This document shows positions 60,587 to 64,000 of a DNA stretch of 64,000 nucleotides, one piece after another. Source of the stretch: DATEHG01 sp041691295 (GTDB lineage Bacteria > Gemmatimonadota > Gemmatimonadetes > Gemmatimonadales > GWC2-71-9); contig JBEPVA010000001.1 of NCBI GenBank assembly GCA_041691295.1, positions 1 to 64,000 on the forward strand. Reading direction: 5' to 3'. The notes under the pieces are model-generated. The model was given only the letters and a program-made list of their open reading frames with translations, ran no database searches and was not told the DNA's origin. The translations under genes and the position numbers were made by a program. Numbering within the stretch: the first letter of the stretch is position 1; every line of letters begins with the position of its first letter.

Positions 60587-62427
60587 CGGTGACCGTAGGT
60601 GATGGCACCCAGCACCACGGCCCCAGCGTAGAGCAACAGGGGCAGCAGGATGACCGCAAGCCATCCGAGTACTCCCCGGCGCGCTGCCACCTGCGGCTGA
60701 CCGGCCATTCTGGGGCCGCGACTGTGCAACTGGCGGTATATCACGGTCACCCAGAAAATCACGGTCAGGAACAGGATGAAATAACTCCAGCGGCCCAGCA
60801 CGACTGCCACAATCCCCGGGCCCATCATCTCTGGTGGCGCCGCCGCCAGGTAGTCCGCCGCCTCGGCCGGCAACTCCGCCTTGGTCACGTCGAAATGGAG
60901 GCCGTCGAAGACATGCATGGCCGGAATGACTGGCGCGGCAATGCCGCCCGGCATCTCGGTCTGGGCTGGTGGCACCGGCTGGGTCTGATAGCTCGGATGG
61001 GTGGCCGGCATTTCGATGGGCGCCCGCACAAACAGGGTACCACCGAGTGCAATGGGATCGAATCCCATCGGCAACCGGAAACCGCCGCATCCCTGGGTCA
61101 TCTCGAGGCCGGCCGGCGCCGAGGTGGAGAATTCGTTGCCGGTGAAGCAGTTGCCCCAGCTGCCAGGGCCGCCCAGGTGCAGGTCCGCGCGACCGGAGCG
61201 GAACACCCGGTTGTTGCGGACCACGTTGTTGGTCGCCCGCCAGAAGTTGCGGTCCATCATCGGGATGACCGCGATGCCATCGAGCGGATGATCGGCGACC
61301 ACGTTGCGCTCGAAGGTGTCCGCCACCGACCCGACGGCCAGGATGCCGCTACCAAAGGCGATCGACGGCAGCGGTGCCGCGGGCGCATTCCGGTTGGCTT
61401 TGTTGACGATCAGGTTGGCGGCAAAAACCGCCTCCCGCTGGGGCGGCACCAGCTCGATGTCGAGTGAGCTCGGCACGATCCCGACCCGATTGTTGCGCCA
61501 GATCGAACTGACCACGTACATCTGGCCGCCCGAATTGGTTCCTGAATACCCCAACGCATTATGCTCCGCCACCACTCGGCGGACCACGATCCGGCAGGGG
61601 TAGCACTCGCCGATGTAGAACCCGGAATCGGGGGAGCCCGACGCGTAGGAGTCCTCGAACAGGCCATCGGTGGCGCCGAAGGCGTACACGCCGTAGTCGC
61701 CGTTGTTGTAGGCGGTGAGCCAGGAACCGCGGAACCCGGTGACCCCGGTCCAGTAGAAGCCGTTGAGCACCGCGTTGCGGGCCGTCATGTTCTCGACCGC
61801 CACCGCATCGGCGTAGACGGCAATTCCGTTGCCCCGAACAAATTCGCCATCGACGATGGTGGCGTTGCGGCTTTCTCCCCGGATCACGATCGAGGGGGTG
61901 GTGACCGTTACTTCTTCTTTATAGACGCCAGGGGCGATGAGGATGAGGTCGCCGGGGTTGGCGGCGTCCACCGCGGCCTGGATCGTGGGATAGTCCTTCG
62001 GTACATGACGGGTGATACCACTCGCCACGGCCACCGGCGTGAGAGCGCCACCGCGAGGCCCCGGGTGGTAGGATACGTCGCCCACCACCACGACGCCGGC
62101 CATCCCTTTTCCATCCCTGGTCCCGTGGTAACTGCAGTAGTACTGGTACACCCCCGCCCTGGGAAACCGTGCCGACACCTCGGCGCCGACCGGTATGTCA
62201 TTGCCGTTGGCGCCTTCAATGTGCCAGCTGCTGTCCGCCGCCATGACATTGTGAACTACATGACCGACGTGCATCCAGCGGACCAGTCCGTTCTCCGGTA
62301 TCCGGATGACCGAGGCGGAGAAGCTGTTGTCGTAGATCGAGACGAAGTTGCCGCCGCTGCGGTCGGCAGGTGCACCGCAGGATGCGAGCAGGGCCAGCAG
62401 AAGGGGCAGGAATCGACGAACGGTCAT
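60583..62427 (-). CDS. Cupredoxin-NosD-like beta-helix membrane lipoprotein
   Basis: A 614-aa protein. The lipobox LLASC is followed by a plastocyanin-like domain with copper ligands in VHNVM and YYCSYHGTRDGKGMAG. A right-handed parallel beta-helix of the NosD/CASH type follows (TIQAAVDAANPGDLILIAPG, many NxVxxNRV strands). The C-terminus has two transmembrane helices (YFILFLTVIFWVTVIY, LAVILLPLLLYAGAVVLGA). The ATG at 62427 has AAGG six bases upstream. Cupredoxin fused to NosD-type helix is unusual and suggests copper handling or electron transfer to the coupled oxidase. Confidence 0.85.
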   Translation of the reverse strand: MTVRRFLPLLLALLASCGAPADRSGGNFVSIYDNSFSASVIRIPENGLVRWMHVGHVVHNVMAADSSWHIEGANGNDIPVGAEVSARFPRAGVYQYYCSYHGTRDGKGMAGVVVVGDVSYHPGPRGGALTPVAVASGITRHVPKDYPTIQAAVDAANPGDLILIAPGVYKEEVTVTTPSIVIRGESRNATIVDGEFVRGNGIAVYADAVAVENMTARNAVLNGFYWTGVTGFRGSWLTAYNNGDYGVYAFGATDGLFEDSYASGSPDSGFYIGECYPCRIVVRRVVAEHNALGYSGTNSGGQMYVVSSIWRNNRVGIVPSSLDIELVPPQREAVFAANLIVNKANRNAPAAPLPSIAFGSGILAVGSVADTFERNVVADHPLDGIAVIPMMDRNFWRATNNVVRNNRVFRSGRADLHLGGPGSWGNCFTGNEFSTSAPAGLEMTQGCGGFRLPMGFDPIALGGTLFVRAPIEMPATHPSYQTQPVPPAQTEMPGGIAAPVIPAMHVFDGLHFDVTKAELPAEAADYLAAAPPEMMGPGIVAVVLGRWSYFILFLTVIFWVTVIYRQLHSRGPRMAGQPQVAARRGVLGWLAVILLPLLLYAGAVVLGAITYGHR

Positions 62428-62479
62428 GATCATCCTTTCGAGTTCGATTCGATTTGCCGAAGATCAACGCGGTGGCACG

Positions 62480-62512
62480 CAGTTAAATGCAGTTAAACAC
62501 AGATAAACGCAG
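62480..62512. repeat. Three-unit decamer repeat
   Basis: CAGTTAAATG, CAGTTAAACA and CAGATAAACG lie in 10-bp register, followed by CAGG, in the gap upstream of the copper module. Confidence 0.6.
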
Positions 62513-62591
62513 GAACAATTGGCGGCCTGCGTTTTGTCGGGATTGCTTTCTCCGGAACCATGCTATTGATCCGCCCCCAGCTGGAGGGAGC

Positions 62592-62668
62592 CTTTTCGCT
62601 TTTCGCTTTTCGCTTTTCGCTTTTCGTTGTTCGCCCTCTCACCTCTTACCTCTTACCTCTCACCTTTT
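62592..62668. repeat. Eleven-unit heptamer array containing an amidohydrolase stop codon
   Basis: CTTTTCG (x5), TTGTTCG, CCCTCTC, ACCTCTT (x2), ACCTCTC and ACCTTTT lie in one 7-bp register. The leftward TAA stop of the last gene (62653-62655 on plus as TTA) and its final codons (KGER) lie inside it. Confidence 0.9.
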
Positions 62669-63972
62669 ACGATCACCCCACCCTTCATCACAAACCCCAT
62701 CCCCATCATCCGGTGCAGATCGGCCAGCGCGTCGCCATCGACCGCAATGATGTCAGCAAACTTGCCGGCTGTGATCGAGCCGACCCGGTCATCCCACCTC
62801 ATCAGACGCGCGGCGTCGAGAGTGGCGGACTGGATAGCCTGCATCGGCGTCATGCCGTACTTCACCATGTAGGGCAGCTGCGCCGCGTTGAGCCCGTGGG
62901 GATACACTCCGCTGTCGGTTCCGTAGGCGATGTGAATGCCCAGCGCCACGGCCTTGCGGAATGCGACACGCTGGGTCTCGGTGGTTTCCCGGTTCTTGCG
63001 CAGGATCTCGGCCGGCCAGTGATCGCGGGTGCCGACCGAATCGATGTAGTCGCCGTTGTAGATATCGGCCACCAGCCAGGTGCCGTGCTCCTTCATCAGG
63101 GCCAGCGCTTCGTCATCGGCCAGTGAGCCGTGTTCGATCGAGCGGACTCCGGCCCGGACCGCCCGCTTGATACCCTCCGGGCCGTGGGCATGGGCCGCCA
63201 CGAAGGTTCCGTAGTTGGCCGCTTCATCTACCGCGGCCTTGATCTCTTCTTCGGTGAACTCCGGCGCTCCGGGCTGAGTTCCGGCGGCAAGCACTGCCCC
63301 GGTCGCGATGACCTTGATGAAATCGGCGCCGCCATTGAGCAGCTCCCTGACCCGCTGCCGCACCTCCGGCACCGAGTTGGCCACCCCTCGTCGCATATCG
63401 GCGGGAAGAATGACATCGGGCGCGAGGCCGGTCACCTCGCCCCCGCCGCTAGAGACCGTGATGTAGGCCCCGGCCACCTTCATCCGTGGTCCGATGACCG
63501 TACCGTCGTTGATCGCATCACGGAGCGCAACGTCGACAAAGGCTCGATAGGTGCCGACATCCCGAACAGTGGTAAACCCGGCCAGCAGTGTGGACCTGGC
63601 ATGCTGGACGCCGAGAAAGGCGTACTGGGCTTCGGAATAGAGCAGCGGGTCGGCCACATTGGAGGTCTCGACGACGTCAGCCAGATGGGTGTGGCAGTCG
63701 ATCAGCCCGGGCAAGACCGTGGAGTTGGACAGGTCGATGACCTTGGCGCCCTTCGGAATCGGCGCTGAGCCCGGCTGGACCGATTCGATCCGTTCGCCGC
63801 GGATCAGGATGACCTGGTTCTGAATGACGGTGCCGTGCTCGACATCGACCAGTCGGCCGGCTCTGATCGCGATCAGCGGCTGGGGCGTGGTCTGGGCACC
63901 GGCAACTACAACAGACAACGCGGAGGCGCTGAGGACGCAGAGGGCGCGGAGGGCAGATTTGATGCGGTTCAT
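62653..63972 (-). CDS. Exported amidohydrolase family protein
   Basis: A 439-aa protein with a signal peptide (LCVLSASALSVVVAGAQ) and the amidohydrolase metal site: HTH in LIDCHTHLAD, Lys in DFIKVIATG, His in VAAHAHGPEG and SIEHGSL, Asp in YGTDSGVYPH. It resembles imidazolonepropionase-like and Xaa-Pro dipeptidase-like amidohydrolases, and the first amidohydrolase in this window (13325) has the same layout. The substrate is unknown. The signal-peptide codons are made of a GCGGAGG-type repeat, and the stop lies in a heptamer array. Confidence 0.88.
   Translation of the reverse strand: MNRIKSALRALCVLSASALSVVVAGAQTTPQPLIAIRAGRLVDVEHGTVIQNQVILIRGERIESVQPGSAPIPKGAKVIDLSNSTVLPGLIDCHTHLADVVETSNVADPLLYSEAQYAFLGVQHARSTLLAGFTTVRDVGTYRAFVDVALRDAINDGTVIGPRMKVAGAYITVSSGGGEVTGLAPDVILPADMRRGVANSVPEVRQRVRELLNGGADFIKVIATGAVLAAGTQPGAPEFTEEEIKAAVDEAANYGTFVAAHAHGPEGIKRAVRAGVRSIEHGSLADDEALALMKEHGTWLVADIYNGDYIDSVGTRDHWPAEILRKNRETTETQRVAFRKAVALGIHIAYGTDSGVYPHGLNAAQLPYMVKYGMTPMQAIQSATLDAARLMRWDDRVGSITAGKFADIIAVDGDALADLHRMMGMGFVMKGGVIVKGER
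63917..63951. repeat. Approximately 9-bp repeat encoding the signal peptide
   Basis: AACGCGGAG, GCGCTGAG, GACGCAGAG and GGCGCGGAG, four units of 8-9 bp, encode most of the signal-peptide core of the leftward amidohydrolase. Confidence 0.55.
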
Positions 63973-64000
63973 GGGCAGATCGGCTTCCCGTGGCTATTCA

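Noticed and set aside
62420..62470. GAGTTCGATTCG considered as a tRNA T-arm
   Set aside because: No matching acceptor, D or anticodon stems can be formed around it.

Overview
This is 64 kb of GC-rich DNA, roughly two-thirds G+C, from a Gram-negative free-living bacterium. The evidence for a Gram-negative cell is a SusC/SusD outer-membrane pair, many lipobox lipoproteins, an outer-membrane beta-barrel candidate and secreted beta-propellers. An ECF sigma/HEAT-repeat operon, several secreted amidohydrolases, four-helix-bundle (S23/IVP) genes, ThyX and an RHS protein fit the Gemmatimonadota best. No rRNA or tRNA gene is visible, so this placement is an inference and not a proof.

Layout. 1-6.3 kb: end of a leftward secreted protein gene, a candidate 50-aa ORF, then an operon of ECF sigma factor, membrane anti-sigma and two HEAT-repeat exported proteins, followed by two beta-propeller lipoproteins. 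6.4-12.6 kb: a leftward run (small MscS-related membrane protein, medium-chain dehydrogenase, Ig-like/TolB-propeller protein, CocE/NonD hydrolase). 12.8-16 kb: a Lys/Ala-rich histone-like protein, a lipoprotein amidohydrolase and a membrane protein/alpha-toroid pair. 16-22.1 kb: a RAYT transposase with two REP hairpins, selD, a 53-aa basic protein, an ornithine cyclodeaminase homologue, a universal stress protein, an RNase HI homologue with a substituted catalytic Glu, a YetF-type protein and a four-helix-bundle gene. 22.1-32.7 kb: M24 peptidase, zinc-ribbon protein, isocitrate/isopropylmalate dehydrogenase homologue, DDAH-like hydrolase, thiolase and 3-hydroxyacyl-CoA dehydrogenase, the last two a likely acyl-CoA pathway pair.

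32.8-46.7 kb is the accessory part. It holds lower-GC genes for membrane proteins of unknown function, a B12-binding radical SAM protein, and an RHS locus: a full-length 1577-aa RHS protein with a zincin-like C-terminal tip and an exported partner, an IS3 orfA remnant, and an orphan RHS tip with a second zincin-like motif and a lipoprotein partner. 46.8-54 kb returns to housekeeping-like genes: NYN, DUF116, FAD-linked oxidase, thyX, and a tightly coupled ATP-grasp/ATP-grasp/GNAT operon. 54-64 kb carries SusC/SusD, a second four-helix-bundle gene, a copper module (two-domain multicopper oxidase coupled to a cupredoxin/NosD-like membrane protein) and another amidohydrolase.

The most unusual feature is not a gene. 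Many intergenic gaps hold imperfect tandem arrays with a strict 7-bp period (at least 11 arrays, the longest 15 in-phase units at 18154-18258). The unit sequence differs between loci and drifts within an array, yet the register holds. The arrays overlap stop codons (ornithine cyclodeaminase, 3-hydroxyacyl-CoA dehydrogenase, thyX, final amidohydrolase), supply or abut start codons (selD, 3-hydroxyacyl-CoA dehydrogenase), and often occur as facing inverted pairs. Both four-helix-bundle genes lie between such strand-biased simple repeats.
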